Source: Sandarakinorhabdus cyanobacteriorum (GTDB lineage: Bacteria > Pseudomonadota > Alphaproteobacteria > Sphingomonadales > Sphingomonadaceae). Taken from it: a stretch of 57,278 bases of DNA. Where the stretch lies: positions 1 through 57,278 of the forward strand of contig NZ_NOXT01000123.1 of the NCBI RefSeq assembly GCF_002251755.1, written 5' to 3'. Below are positions 37,685-46,611 of this stretch, one piece after another. Positions within the stretch are counted from its first letter, which is position 1. Each line of letters opens with the position of its first letter. The notes beneath the pieces were generated by a model. That model saw only the letters and a program-made list of their open reading frames with translations. It did not search any database and was not told the origin of the DNA. Both the position numbers and the translations under genes were made by a program.

Positions 37685-40096
37685 ATGAAGGCGCCGGTGA
37701 CTGGCCGGCGGCTGCTGGCCTTGCTTGCGCTTCTGTTTTCGATGATCACCCTGTTGGCTCCGCCAGCGGCCGCAGCCACGCACCGCCTGCCATTCCACAC
37801 CATGAACTGCCAGGTGGAGACCTGCCCGGCCACGCCGCCGGGCCGCTGGACCTGGTTCGCCGTCGACATGACCAACGCCGGTGATCTGGAGCCTGATTGG
37901 CAATTGCTGGTCGACAACACCCGCTTCAGCAGCATCGATGTCAGGGTCCAGCACACGGGCGGCACACTCTTGTTCCAGCGTGACCAGTTCAACCTCGATG
38001 AAAACTGGTCGTTGGGCAACAATCTGCGCTTCGCGGTGCCCATTGCCGGCAAATCGATCACCGCCGTTCGTGTGGGTTTCAAGGATATTGATGCACCCAG
38101 CATGGTCCGCACCGTGAAGGCCATGGACAAGATAGACCATGCGCTGTTCGTTCAGGACTGGACGGTGCTGATCGCCATCGTGATGGGCGTGCTGTTTGCC
38201 GCCTTCACCTACAATGTCTTCCTGCTGTCTTGGCTGCACATCCCGTTCCAGCGCTGGTATGTCGTGTGGGTTGCAGCCGCGCTCACCTATCTGCTGATCT
38301 GGTCGGGCAAGATCCTGCAATTCTTCCCGTTTCTGGCCGGCCCGGCATCGGCGCGCACGTCGTTTCTGCTGGTCGGGTTGCTGGTGGTGTCGGGCGCATC
38401 CTTCTTCTTCACGCTGATTGAAAAGGGCAAGCTGCCCCAGCGGCTGATCGACATCGGGCAGGTTGCCGGCATCCTTGTTGCTGTCACCAGTGTTGTTGCG
38501 TCCTTCGATACGGTGTTTGCCGCGGCCTACACCGATCGCATGTTCAACCTGGCGATGATCATCGTCACCGGCCTGCTGGCAGTGGGCAGCGTCTATGCCG
38601 TGGTGCGGCGCAGCCGGGCGGTGTGGTTCTATCTGATCGGCTGGCTGCCGGCGCTGGCGCTGCTGGTGGCGCGCATCCTGCGCAATTTCGGGTTCCTGCC
38701 CCAGGATGATGGCGTCGATCAGGCCGGTTTTGCCGCCATCGCCTGGGAAGCGCTGCTGCTCAGCCTCGCCATCGCCGATCGGTTCCGCCAACTGCGGCTG
38801 GAAGCCGACGCCACCGACAAGGAGCGCCGGGTCCTGCTCAAGGCCGCCACCACCGATCCTCTGACCGGGCTTGGCAACCGGGCGCTGTTCCAAAGCCTGC
38901 TGGAACGCACCGCAGGCCGCAGCAGCGGGGTTGATATTGTTGCGGTTGATATCGATTTCCTGAAACAGACCAACGATATGGCCGGCCATGATGCTGGCGA
39001 TGCCCTGATCATCGCGGTGTCGGAACGGCTTGCCGCCGCCGCCGGTCCGCACGCCACCATTGCCCGCATTGGCGGGGATGAATTCGTGATCGTGCTGGAA
39101 GGGGAAGCGCGCGCCCGGCTGCCGGCGCTCCGCCAGATGATCGCCCTTTCGGCCGGGGTGCCGCTGCGCCACGCCGGCTATGATCTCACCATTTCCATCT
39201 GCGCCGGCCATGCCAGTGATGATGGCAGTTCCAGCCTGCAGGCGGTGCACAAGCTGGCCGACATGGCGCTCTATCGCGCCAAGGCCGCCGGCCGGGGGTG
39301 CTGGCGCAGCTTCGATGCCAACATGGCCGACGAGGCAGTGGCCCGCAGCCGCATGGTGAGCGAGGCGCGCAGCGGTCTGCCCGCTGGCCAGTTCCTGCTG
39401 CATTATCAGCCCATTGCCAATGCCAACGGCCAGCTGGTCGCCTATGAAGCGCTGCTGCGCTGGCAGCATCCGGAACTGGGCCTGCTGCTGCCGGACCAGT
39501 TTGGCGAGGTGATGCGCGAAGCCAGCCTTGCCTTGCTGTTGAACCAATGGGCGCTGGAACAGGCCATCACCCAGGCTGTGGCCCTGCGCCGTGAACATCC
39601 CAACGTGGCGGTGGCGGTCAACTGCATCACCAGCCAGTTGCAGGGCCCCAGTGCCGCCATCGCCATCCTGGATGAGCTGGCCCGCCAGGGCCTGCCGGCC
39701 ACGGCGCTCATCATCGAGATCACCGAAGCGGTTGCCACCGGCGGCCTCGGCAGTGCCCTGTTCGAATGCCTGGAATGCCTGCGCGATTCGGGTGTGCGGG
39801 TGGCGCTGGATGATTTCGGCACCGGCAATGCCAGCCTGATCAGCCTGCGCGATGTGCCCAGCGATCTCATCAAGATGGATGCCAGCTTCATTTCCAGCCT
39901 CACGGCCAGCACCGGCAGCCAGCAGGTGGTGCGCGCCATCATCGATCTGGCCCACAGCCTGGGCAAGCGGGTGGTGGCACAGGGTGTGGACGGCGAACCG
40001 CAGCGCCGCGTGCCAGTCGAAATGGGCTGTGATTGCGGCCAGGGTGAGGTGTTTGGCACCCCGATTGCCATCCCGCTGCAGTCGGCTGCCGCCTGA
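37685..40096 (+). CDS. 7TM receptor with GGDEF and EAL domains
   Basis: 803 residues from the ATG at 37685 (a GTG at 37652 is possible). Signal peptide, a periplasmic beta-sandwich domain (7TMR-DISM extracellular type, about 30-150), then seven hydrophobic helices (about 155-370), GGDEF and EAL domains. GGDEF (463-467) is intact but no RxxD inhibitory site is seen five residues before it. EAL has EALLRW, NCITSQL, EITEA, DDFGTGNASL, IKMDASF and GCDCGQGEVFGTP, but the conserved Glu of AEGVE is Gln766 (VAQGVDGE), which would weaken the phosphodiesterase. Probably turns an envelope signal into c-di-GMP synthesis. Its stop abuts that of nadB. Confidence 0.92.
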   Translation: MKAPVTGRRLLALLALLFSMITLLAPPAAAATHRLPFHTMNCQVETCPATPPGRWTWFAVDMTNAGDLEPDWQLLVDNTRFSSIDVRVQHTGGTLLFQRDQFNLDENWSLGNNLRFAVPIAGKSITAVRVGFKDIDAPSMVRTVKAMDKIDHALFVQDWTVLIAIVMGVLFAAFTYNVFLLSWLHIPFQRWYVVWVAAALTYLLIWSGKILQFFPFLAGPASARTSFLLVGLLVVSGASFFFTLIEKGKLPQRLIDIGQVAGILVAVTSVVASFDTVFAAAYTDRMFNLAMIIVTGLLAVGSVYAVVRRSRAVWFYLIGWLPALALLVARILRNFGFLPQDDGVDQAGFAAIAWEALLLSLAIADRFRQLRLEADATDKERRVLLKAATTDPLTGLGNRALFQSLLERTAGRSSGVDIVAVDIDFLKQTNDMAGHDAGDALIIAVSERLAAAAGPHATIARIGGDEFVIVLEGEARARLPALRQMIALSAGVPLRHAGYDLTISICAGHASDDGSSSLQAVHKLADMALYRAKAAGRGCWRSFDANMADEAVARSRMVSEARSGLPAGQFLLHYQPIANANGQLVAYEALLRWQHPELGLLLPDQFGEVMREASLALLLNQWALEQAITQAVALRREHPNVAVAVNCITSQLQGPSAAIAILDELARQGLPATALIIEITEAVATGGLGSALFECLECLRDSGVRVALDDFGTGNASLISLRDVPSDLIKMDASFISSLTASTGSQQVVRAIIDLAHSLGKRVVAQGVDGEPQRRVPVEMGCDCGQGEVFGTPIAIPLQSAAA

Positions 40097-41722
40097 TCAG
40101 CCTTCCCGGCCCTGCACCGGGTCCAGCACCGTATCAACCGCCGCATCAGCGAGCCCGGGATAATCCGTGCTGAAATGCAAGCCGCGGCTTTCCTTGCGCC
40201 GCCGGGCGGACCGCACGATCAGATCGGCCACGGTCACCAGGTTGCGCAGCTCGATCAGATCGGCGGTCACACGGAAATTGCCGTAATAATCCTGCACTTC
40301 CTTGCGCAGATTCTTCACCCGGTGCGCCGCCCGCTCCAGCCGCTTGTCGGTGCGCACGATGCCCACATAATCCCACATCGTCCGCCGCAACTCGTCCCAA
40401 TTGTGGGCGATCACCACTTCCTCGTCGCTGTCGGTCACCCGGCTTTCGTCCCACGGCTTCACCTCGGGAACCGGCGCATCGCTGCGGCTGGCGGCGATAT
40501 CGTCGGCCGCAGCCTGGCCAAACACCAGGCATTCCAGCAGGCTGTTCGATGCCAGCCGGTTGGCGCCGTGCAGGCCGCTCTGCGTCACTTCCCCAACCGC
40601 CCACAGGCCATTCAGATCGGTGCGCCCGGCCAGATCCACCATCACCCCGCCGCAACTGTAATGCGCCGCCGGCACCACCGGGATGGGCTGTTGCGTGCAG
40701 TCAATGTCCAGCTCCAGCAGCCGGGCATGGATGGTCGGAAAATGGCCGCGCACGAAATCGGCATTGAGGTGCGACAGGTCAAGCAGCACATGCTCCAGGC
40801 CCAGCCGCTTCATCTCGGCGTCGATGGCCCGCGCCACCACATCGCGCGGCGCCAGCTCCAGCCGCTCATCATAGCGCGCCATGAACCGGCTGCCATCGGG
40901 CAGCTTCAGATGCCCGCCCTCGCCGCGCGCCGCTTCGGTGATCAGGAAATTGCGCACCTGCGGATGATAAAGGCAGGTCGGGTGGAACTGGTTGAATTCC
41001 ATGTTGGAAACCCGGCAGCCCGCCCGCCAGGCCATGGCAATGCCATCACCCGTCGCGCCATCGGGGTTGGTGGAATAAAGATACACGCGGCTGGCCCCGC
41101 CGGTCGCCAGCACGGTCGCCGGCGCCACAAAACGCACCACATGGCGCGTCGCCACATCCAGCGCATACACGCCATGGCAGCGCCGCTGCGGAAACCGCTC
41201 CCCCAGCACATGGCGGTGGGTGATCAGGTCCACCGCCGCCATGCCCGGCACCAAGGTGATGTTGGGATGCGCCGCCGCCGCCTTGATCAGCGCGCTCGAA
41301 ACCGCCCAGCCGGTGGCATCATCCACATGCACGATGCGGCGGTGGCTGTGCCCGCCCTCGCGCGTCAGGTGCCAGCGTTCCGAAACCGTTTCGCCCGGAT
41401 TGAACGGCACGCCCAACGCCGCCAGCCGGTCAATCGCGGCGCTGGCATTGCTCGCCACAAACTCCACTGTCGCCCGGTGGTTCAGCCCGGCGCCCGCCAC
41501 CATCGTGTCGTCCACATGCGCGTCCACCGTGTCGCCGGCGTCCAGAACGGCGGCGATGCCACCCTGCGCCCAGGCGGTCGATCCATCGGCCAGCCCGCCC
41601 TTTGCCAGCACGGCCACGCGGCCATGCTCGGCCAGGTTCAACGCCGCGGTCAGCCCCGCCGCGCCCGATCCGATCACGATGGCATCGAAATGGCGCGCCT
41701 CAGGCGGCGACGGTCTTGCCAC
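40097..41722 (-). CDS. nadB: L-aspartate oxidase
   Basis: 541 residues from a GTG at 41722 that overlaps the ABC ATPase gene by 23 bases. FAD-binding IVIGSGAAGLTAAL, active-site blocks STAWAQGGIAA, GGHSHRRIVH, FNQFHPTCLYHP and EAARGEGGHL, and GLHGANRLASNSLLE. It oxidises aspartate to iminoaspartate, the first step of NAD synthesis. nadA and nadC are not in the window. Confidence 0.95.
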   Translation of the reverse strand: MARPSPPEARHFDAIVIGSGAAGLTAALNLAEHGRVAVLAKGGLADGSTAWAQGGIAAVLDAGDTVDAHVDDTMVAGAGLNHRATVEFVASNASAAIDRLAALGVPFNPGETVSERWHLTREGGHSHRRIVHVDDATGWAVSSALIKAAAAHPNITLVPGMAAVDLITHRHVLGERFPQRRCHGVYALDVATRHVVRFVAPATVLATGGASRVYLYSTNPDGATGDGIAMAWRAGCRVSNMEFNQFHPTCLYHPQVRNFLITEAARGEGGHLKLPDGSRFMARYDERLELAPRDVVARAIDAEMKRLGLEHVLLDLSHLNADFVRGHFPTIHARLLELDIDCTQQPIPVVPAAHYSCGGVMVDLAGRTDLNGLWAVGEVTQSGLHGANRLASNSLLECLVFGQAAADDIAASRSDAPVPEVKPWDESRVTDSDEEVVIAHNWDELRRTMWDYVGIVRTDKRLERAAHRVKNLRKEVQDYYGNFRVTADLIELRNLVTVADLIVRSARRRKESRGLHFSTDYPGLADAAVDTVLDPVQGREG

Positions 41723-42632
41723 TGGTCAGCTCCAGGAACACATCTTCCAGATCGGCCTCGCGCGTGGAAACCTCCACCACGCCCAGGCCCGCCGCCGCCA
41801 CCATCGCCAGCACGGCACCGGCATTGTTGCTGCGCTTGTCATAGGTGATGACCAGCGTGCGCGCGCCCTTCAGTTCCACGCCCTTGCAGCCTTCCAGCGC
41901 CGCCGGCACGCCCGCCAGGTCGCGGTCCACCATCACCTCCAGCACCTTGTCGCCGGTGGTGCCGAGCAGCTTTGCCGTCTCGTCATTGGCCACCACCTGG
42001 CCATGGTTGATGATGGCGATGCGGTCACACAGGCTTTCGGCCTCTTCCAGATAATGGGTGGTCAGCACGATGGTGGTGCCGCGCGCATGAAGCTCGCGCA
42101 CATAATCCCACAGCAATTGCCGCAATTCGATGTCCACGCCCGCTGTCGGCTCGTCCAGCACCAGCACCGGCGGCGCATGCACCAGTGCCTTTGCCACCAG
42201 CAACCGCCGCTTCATCCCGCCCGACAGGGTGCGGGAATAAACATGCGCCTTGTCGTCCAGCCGCACCGCCTTCAGCAATTCCATCGTCCGGCGCTCTGAT
42301 TTGGGCACGCCAAACAGCCCGGCCTGCAGTTCCAGCGTCTCGAACGGCGTGAAAAACGCATCGAACACCAGCTCCTGCGGCACGATGCCGATGCTGGCCT
42401 TGGCGTTGCGCGGGTGCTCGTCGATGTCAAAGCCCCAGATGCGCGCCGTGCCGCCGGTCTTGTTCACCAGGCCGGCGAGGATGTTGATCGTGGTCGATTT
42501 GCCAGCGCCGTTGGGCCCGAGCAGGCCAAAGATGCTGCCGCGCGGGATATCCAGATCAATCCCCTTCAGCGCCTGCTTGCCGCCGGCATAGGTCTTGGTG
42601 AGGCCACGGAGGCTGATCGCGGATTCCGACAT
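41700..42632 (-). CDS. ABC transporter ATP-binding protein
   Basis: 310 residues. Walker A LLGPNGAGKST (39-47), Q-loop VPQELVFD, signature LSGGMKRR (136-140), Walker B LVLDEPTAGVD, H-loop THYLEEAE. The sequence fits ABC-2 type drug/polysaccharide exporters (CcmA/NodI-like). No permease gene is adjacent: nadB follows and a repeat region precedes. The membrane partner must be encoded elsewhere. Confidence 0.93.
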   Translation of the reverse strand: MSESAISLRGLTKTYAGGKQALKGIDLDIPRGSIFGLLGPNGAGKSTTINILAGLVNKTGGTARIWGFDIDEHPRNAKASIGIVPQELVFDAFFTPFETLELQAGLFGVPKSERRTMELLKAVRLDDKAHVYSRTLSGGMKRRLLVAKALVHAPPVLVLDEPTAGVDIELRQLLWDYVRELHARGTTIVLTTHYLEEAESLCDRIAIINHGQVVANDETAKLLGTTGDKVLEVMVDRDLAGVPAALEGCKGVELKGARTLVITYDKRSNNAGAVLAMVAAAGLGVVEVSTREADLEDVFLELTSGKTVAA

Positions 42633-42733
42633 GGCGCAAGGGATAGACCTGCGCAGGGGAGGGAGCAAGGCAATCTCGCCCAGATCCTCCCTACTGGCAA
42701 AGGCTGCACGCGCATTGTCGGGCGACAAAATCA

Positions 42734-42783
42734 GTCCTCGCCCTCTGGGGGAGGTGCCGACCGCAGGGAGGCGGAGGGGGCAG
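42734..42783. repeat. Sphingomonad-type intergenic repeat, copy 2
   Basis: CCTCGCCCTCTGGGGGAGG followed by GGAGGCGGAGGGGGC, related to the element at 22545-22593 with several substitutions. Confidence 0.6.
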
Positions 42784-42863
42784 GCGCTTGCCGTTCGCCA
42801 CAAAGAGACGCAACAAGCAGCAGGCAGCGCGTGGCAGAGCCACGCCATCGAACGACACAAGCA

Positions 42864-42889
42864 AAGGGCGGCCTGTTGTGGCCGCCCTT
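42864..42889 (-). terminator. Hairpin terminator downstream of the TonB receptor
   Basis: AAGGGCGGCC and GGCCGCCCTT are perfect 10-base arms around TGTTGT. On the minus strand the stem is followed by TTGCTTGT, modestly T rich. Located 63 bases after the receptor stop. Confidence 0.6.
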
Positions 42890-42951
42890 GCCTGGTCGCC
42901 GGCCGATCTTGCCGGGCTCGGCGCGCGGCGCGCGCGCTCGCCCGGCGGCGA

Positions 42952-45267
42952 TCAAAACCGCACCACCGCCTCCACCCCGAACAGCCGCGGCAAACCGCGA
43001 ATGAAGGTCGGGATGCCAAACGCCCCGCCGGTGTTGCCGGCATCCAGCAGATAGCGTTCGTTGAACAGATTGCTGGCAAAGCCGATCACTTCCCACTTGC
43101 CTTCGGGATGGCGCACCCCGGCGCGCAGATTGACCAGCGTGACGGGGCCTTGGGCGGTCACCGGATTGTTGGGCAGTTCGAAGAACAGGCTGGAGCGGTG
43201 GGTGACATTGGGGTTGGCAAACAATTCCAGCTTGGCGGTCAACGGCACCCGGATATTGGCGCCGGCTGCGCCCTGCCATTCCGGCTGCAGACGGAAGCGG
43301 TCGCCCGAAAAATTGCCAAAGCGGGGATCATCATTCAGCCGGGCGTCGATATAGCTGCCGTTGGCATAGAGCGTGATCATCTCGGTCACCGCCGCGTTGA
43401 TCTCCGCCTCGATGCCCTTGTTGGTGGCATCGGCGTTGACGATCAGCGCCGGCGCTCCCTGCTGCGGCACCGAAATCTGGAAATCCTTGTATTTCATGAT
43501 GTAGGCGGCAAGGCTGAAGTTGACCTTGCCGATATTGCCCTTCACGCCCACTTCGTAATTGGTCAGCAGCTCCGCCGGGAAATTGCGCACGCCGGGCACC
43601 ACCTGGCCGGCCACGCGCGCCGCGCTCACCTGCACCACTGGCGAGCGCCGGCCGCGCGACCAGGTGGCATAGACGTTCACATTGTCGGTGACGCGATACA
43701 GGATGTTGGCGCGCGGCAGGAAGGCATCGAAATTGCCTTCGCCGGTCAACACCGCGCCGCCGGTGCTGATGCCGCCGGGGATCAGGCTGGCGCCCGTGAT
43801 GCGCGTGTTGGGGATGTTGCTGGAAAACCCGCTGAAGCGATTTTCGGTCAGCCAGCGGCCGCCAATGTTGAGTTCCAGCCCGTCAACCGGGATCACGGTC
43901 ACATCGGCAAACAGGCTGAACGTGTCGATGGTGGCCGAATTGCGGAATTGTTCCGAGGCATAGGGCAGGCGGGTGAAGGCGCCGCGCGTCAGGATGGCCG
44001 TGGCTTGGGCGGCCTCCACCACGCCCGTTGCATTGTTGATGCAGGCCAGCCCCGGCACCAGCCGCGCCGCGCACTGCAGGAAAATCCCTTCTTCCGAAAC
44101 GAACGGCACGCGCTGGAAGCCGGTTTCCCAGAAATAATTGGCCCCGGCAAAGGCGCGCACCTTGTCGCTGGTGAAGTTCACGCGGCCTTCAAAGCTCAGC
44201 TGCTCGCCGCGCGCGTCTTCGGCGAATTCCAGATAATGCGCCTGGGTCCCGTCGGCGTCGAACACCTCCAGGCTGTCGAAATTGCGATAGCCGGCAATGG
44301 CCGTGAAGCTGAACTGGTCATCAACCTTGTAGCTGCCGGTCAGGTTCAGGTCATAGACATTGCGCTTCAGCCCCGGCTGGTCGAGGCCCAGCGTCGCCAG
44401 GCTGTCCGGCGCGCCGGCCACTTCCTTGAAGCTGTAGGGGCTGGTGGTGCCGCCGGTGGGGGCAAAGGTGCCGCTGGAAAAGGCGGTGCCCGGCGCGCGC
44501 TGCCCGTCATAGGTGCCAACCAGATCAAGGGTGAGGTCAGCCGACGGCGTGTAGCGCAGCGACACGCGCGCGCCATATTGGCCCTGGCCGTTCAGATCAT
44601 CGATGCGCGGGCCATTCGGCGTCTGTGATCCCGGCCGCCCGGCGATATTGGGCACCACGCCGTCGCGCAGCTTGATGGCGCCCGCCACCCGCAGTGCCAG
44701 CGTGTCGTTGCCGATATTGACGAAGCCATCGATGCGGCGCTGGTCATAATTGCCATAGCCCACGCGCAGCTCGCCCGATGTGCCGGCCCTGGGCTTGGCG
44801 GTGATCACGCTCACCACACCCACGGCGGCGGCGGTGCCGAACAGCGTGGATTGCGGGCCCTTCACCACCTCCACCCGCTCCAGATCATACAGGTCAAAAT
44901 AGGATCCGCGCGACCGGCTGACGTCGATCCCGTTCAGATAGACGGTGACCGCCGGCGACCCTTGCGATGATCCGGTGTCCGACGTGATGCCGCGCACGAC
45001 AAAGCCCGGGTTGTTGGGCGATTGTTCCTGCACGTTGAGGCCGGGGACATAGGCCGAAAGCTGGTCAAACTGCGTCACGCCAATCTCGCGCAAACTGCGC
45101 CCGGTATAGGCCGTGATGGTGATCGGCACATCGACCAGCTTCTGCTCGCGCTTCTGCGCAGTCACCACAATCTCCTCGCCAATCGATTCGGCGATCTGCT
45201 CGTCCGCCGCAAAGGCGGGCAGGGCGGGCAGCAGGCTGGCGGTGGCAAGCAGGATCAGACGGCGCAT
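42952..45267 (-). CDS. TonB-dependent receptor
   Basis: 771 residues, intact. Signal peptide MRRLILLATASLLPALPAFA; TonB box EEIVVTAQKREQKLVDVPI; plug with GLNVQEQSPNNPGFVVRGI and LERVEVVKGPQSTLFGTAA; 22-strand barrel ending FGVEAVVRF with terminal Phe as needed for outer-membrane insertion. Sequence style is FecA-/sugar-receptor-like of sphingomonads; substrate unknown. No regulator or partner genes next to it. Confidence 0.94.
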   Translation of the reverse strand: MRRLILLATASLLPALPAFAADEQIAESIGEEIVVTAQKREQKLVDVPITITAYTGRSLREIGVTQFDQLSAYVPGLNVQEQSPNNPGFVVRGITSDTGSSQGSPAVTVYLNGIDVSRSRGSYFDLYDLERVEVVKGPQSTLFGTAAAVGVVSVITAKPRAGTSGELRVGYGNYDQRRIDGFVNIGNDTLALRVAGAIKLRDGVVPNIAGRPGSQTPNGPRIDDLNGQGQYGARVSLRYTPSADLTLDLVGTYDGQRAPGTAFSSGTFAPTGGTTSPYSFKEVAGAPDSLATLGLDQPGLKRNVYDLNLTGSYKVDDQFSFTAIAGYRNFDSLEVFDADGTQAHYLEFAEDARGEQLSFEGRVNFTSDKVRAFAGANYFWETGFQRVPFVSEEGIFLQCAARLVPGLACINNATGVVEAAQATAILTRGAFTRLPYASEQFRNSATIDTFSLFADVTVIPVDGLELNIGGRWLTENRFSGFSSNIPNTRITGASLIPGGISTGGAVLTGEGNFDAFLPRANILYRVTDNVNVYATWSRGRRSPVVQVSAARVAGQVVPGVRNFPAELLTNYEVGVKGNIGKVNFSLAAYIMKYKDFQISVPQQGAPALIVNADATNKGIEAEINAAVTEMITLYANGSYIDARLNDDPRFGNFSGDRFRLQPEWQGAAGANIRVPLTAKLELFANPNVTHRSSLFFELPNNPVTAQGPVTLVNLRAGVRHPEGKWEVIGFASNLFNERYLLDAGNTGGAFGIPTFIRGLPRLFGVEAVVRF

Positions 45268-45409
45268 GATGAAGTCCCCGGTTGGTGATGGTCACTGGCC
45301 GGGGCCCACTGCCCGCCGTTGGTTGCATCGGCATGGCAACGGCGTGACAAACGCGTTGCAGCCGCTGCGGCATAGTGACTTTGGCCCGGCAGCCTGATAA
45401 TCCAACGCC

Positions 45410-45610
45410 ATGACAGCCCCGCGCGCCCTGGCGATTCCCGCCCCCGAAACCTATGTCACCGATACCGCCCGCGTGTTTTGCGACGGCGACGAACAGGGAG
45501 GCGATGGCCACCCGCGCGTGTGGATCCAGATCGACGCATCAGGCTTTGCCGATTGTTCCTATTGCGACCGCCGCTTCATCCTGGCCGGTGGCCCGGCCGA
45601 CCGGCGATGA
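45410..45610 (+). CDS. CHCC-type zinc-finger protein
   Basis: 66 residues: ARVFCDGDEQGGDGHPRVWIQ followed by DCSYCDRRFIL gives the Cys-His-Cys-Cys ligand set of the zf-CHCC family, related to the complex I accessory subunit NDUFS6. Typical small alphaproteobacterial protein. Its stop overlaps the next start by four bases. Confidence 0.9.
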   Translation: MTAPRALAIPAPETYVTDTARVFCDGDEQGGDGHPRVWIQIDASGFADCSYCDRRFILAGGPADRR

Positions 45611-46554
45611 GGGCGCTCGCCGCCGGTCTGGTGCTGGCGCTGCTTCCCGGCGCCGCCCATGCCGCCAAGCCCAAGGCGCCGGCCGCGCTCACCCTGAAGA
45701 TCAGCGACAACGGCAATCCCTACATGCCGGTTGTCGTCAAGAACGCCACGCTCAACACCCGCATCGCCCTCAGCTATGATCAGGGCCTGCTCTTGAACCC
45801 CTCCGCAGTGGCAAGGGCTGGGGTGAAGCCCTTTCCGATCATCGGCAAGTTCAGCCTGAACAACACGCCCTTTGCCAGCGGCAAGACGGTGATCCGCTTC
45901 ACCATCAGCACCGCCGCCCCGCAGGGCCTGGCCGGCCGCAAGGTGCCCATGGCCTGGCTGGAAACCCCCACCGCCGCCGATGCCGACGCGATTCTGCCGG
46001 TCGGGTCGCTGGCTGCAGACCGCATCGATTTCGTGCGCGGCGAAACGCCCGCCGGCAGCCAGACCTATATCATCCCCAAGAAGGGCAAGGGCGAGGCCAT
46101 GATCCGCACCCGCATCGGCGGGGAAGAGGTGAACATCAGCCTCGAGCTCAACATCCCGACGACGGTGATGAGCGCCCGCGCCGGGGAAGCGCTGATCCAG
46201 GCCGGGCTGGCCAGCCGCATCGCCGAAATCGGCTATTGGCGGCCGTTCCCGGCGGTTTCGTTGCCGATGCAGGGTTTGGCTGGCAAGCCTGGCCTCACCA
46301 TCGCCGGCCTGCCGATGCGGCGCATGTCGGTGCGCGTCTCGGAATCCGAGGCCCGTGCGATCGATGCCCGCGCCAAGGGCACCTCCACCGAAGAGGATGA
46401 TGAAGACACGATCACCGTTTCGGCCGACCGCACCCGCAAGAAGCGCGGGCGCGATCCCTGGATCCTGATCGGCCGCGACGTGCTGGATGATTGCAGCCGC
46501 ATCAGCTTCGACCGGCCGGGCGAGCGCTGGGTGCTGACCTGCAAGTTCAGTTGA
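45607..46554 (+). CDS. Exported protein of unknown function
   Basis: 315 residues from the ATG at 45607. Signal peptide MRALAAGLVLALLPGAAHAA. The mature part is beta-rich (LTLKISDNGNPYMPVVVKNATLNTRIALSYDQG), faintly like retropepsin-type aspartic protease relatives but with no DTG motif. A highly charged insert (STEEDDEDTITVSADRTRKKRGRD) precedes IGRDVLDDCSRISFDRPGERWVL. Translationally coupled to the zinc-finger gene. Confidence 0.7.
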   Translation: MRALAAGLVLALLPGAAHAAKPKAPAALTLKISDNGNPYMPVVVKNATLNTRIALSYDQGLLLNPSAVARAGVKPFPIIGKFSLNNTPFASGKTVIRFTISTAAPQGLAGRKVPMAWLETPTAADADAILPVGSLAADRIDFVRGETPAGSQTYIIPKKGKGEAMIRTRIGGEEVNISLELNIPTTVMSARAGEALIQAGLASRIAEIGYWRPFPAVSLPMQGLAGKPGLTIAGLPMRRMSVRVSESEARAIDARAKGTSTEEDDEDTITVSADRTRKKRGRDPWILIGRDVLDDCSRISFDRPGERWVLTCKFS

Positions 46555-46611
46555 GCGGACGCGAGCGCGCACCCCTTTCGCTTTTTCGGCACATGGCCCA
46601 TATCGGTCACC

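Larger units (their letters stand above)
42633..42951. other. Non-coding gap with repeat and hairpin
   Basis: 319 bases without a supported gene. It contains a second copy of the G-rich sphingomonad repeat and a strong hairpin, each listed separately. Upstream promoter for the ABC ATPase should lie near 42640-42700, but no clear motif was found. Confidence 0.6.

Noticed and set aside
37523-39955. An 810-codon open frame opposite the GGDEF-EAL gene
   Set aside because: Shadow frame: no family similarity, and the plus strand encodes full GGDEF and EAL domains.
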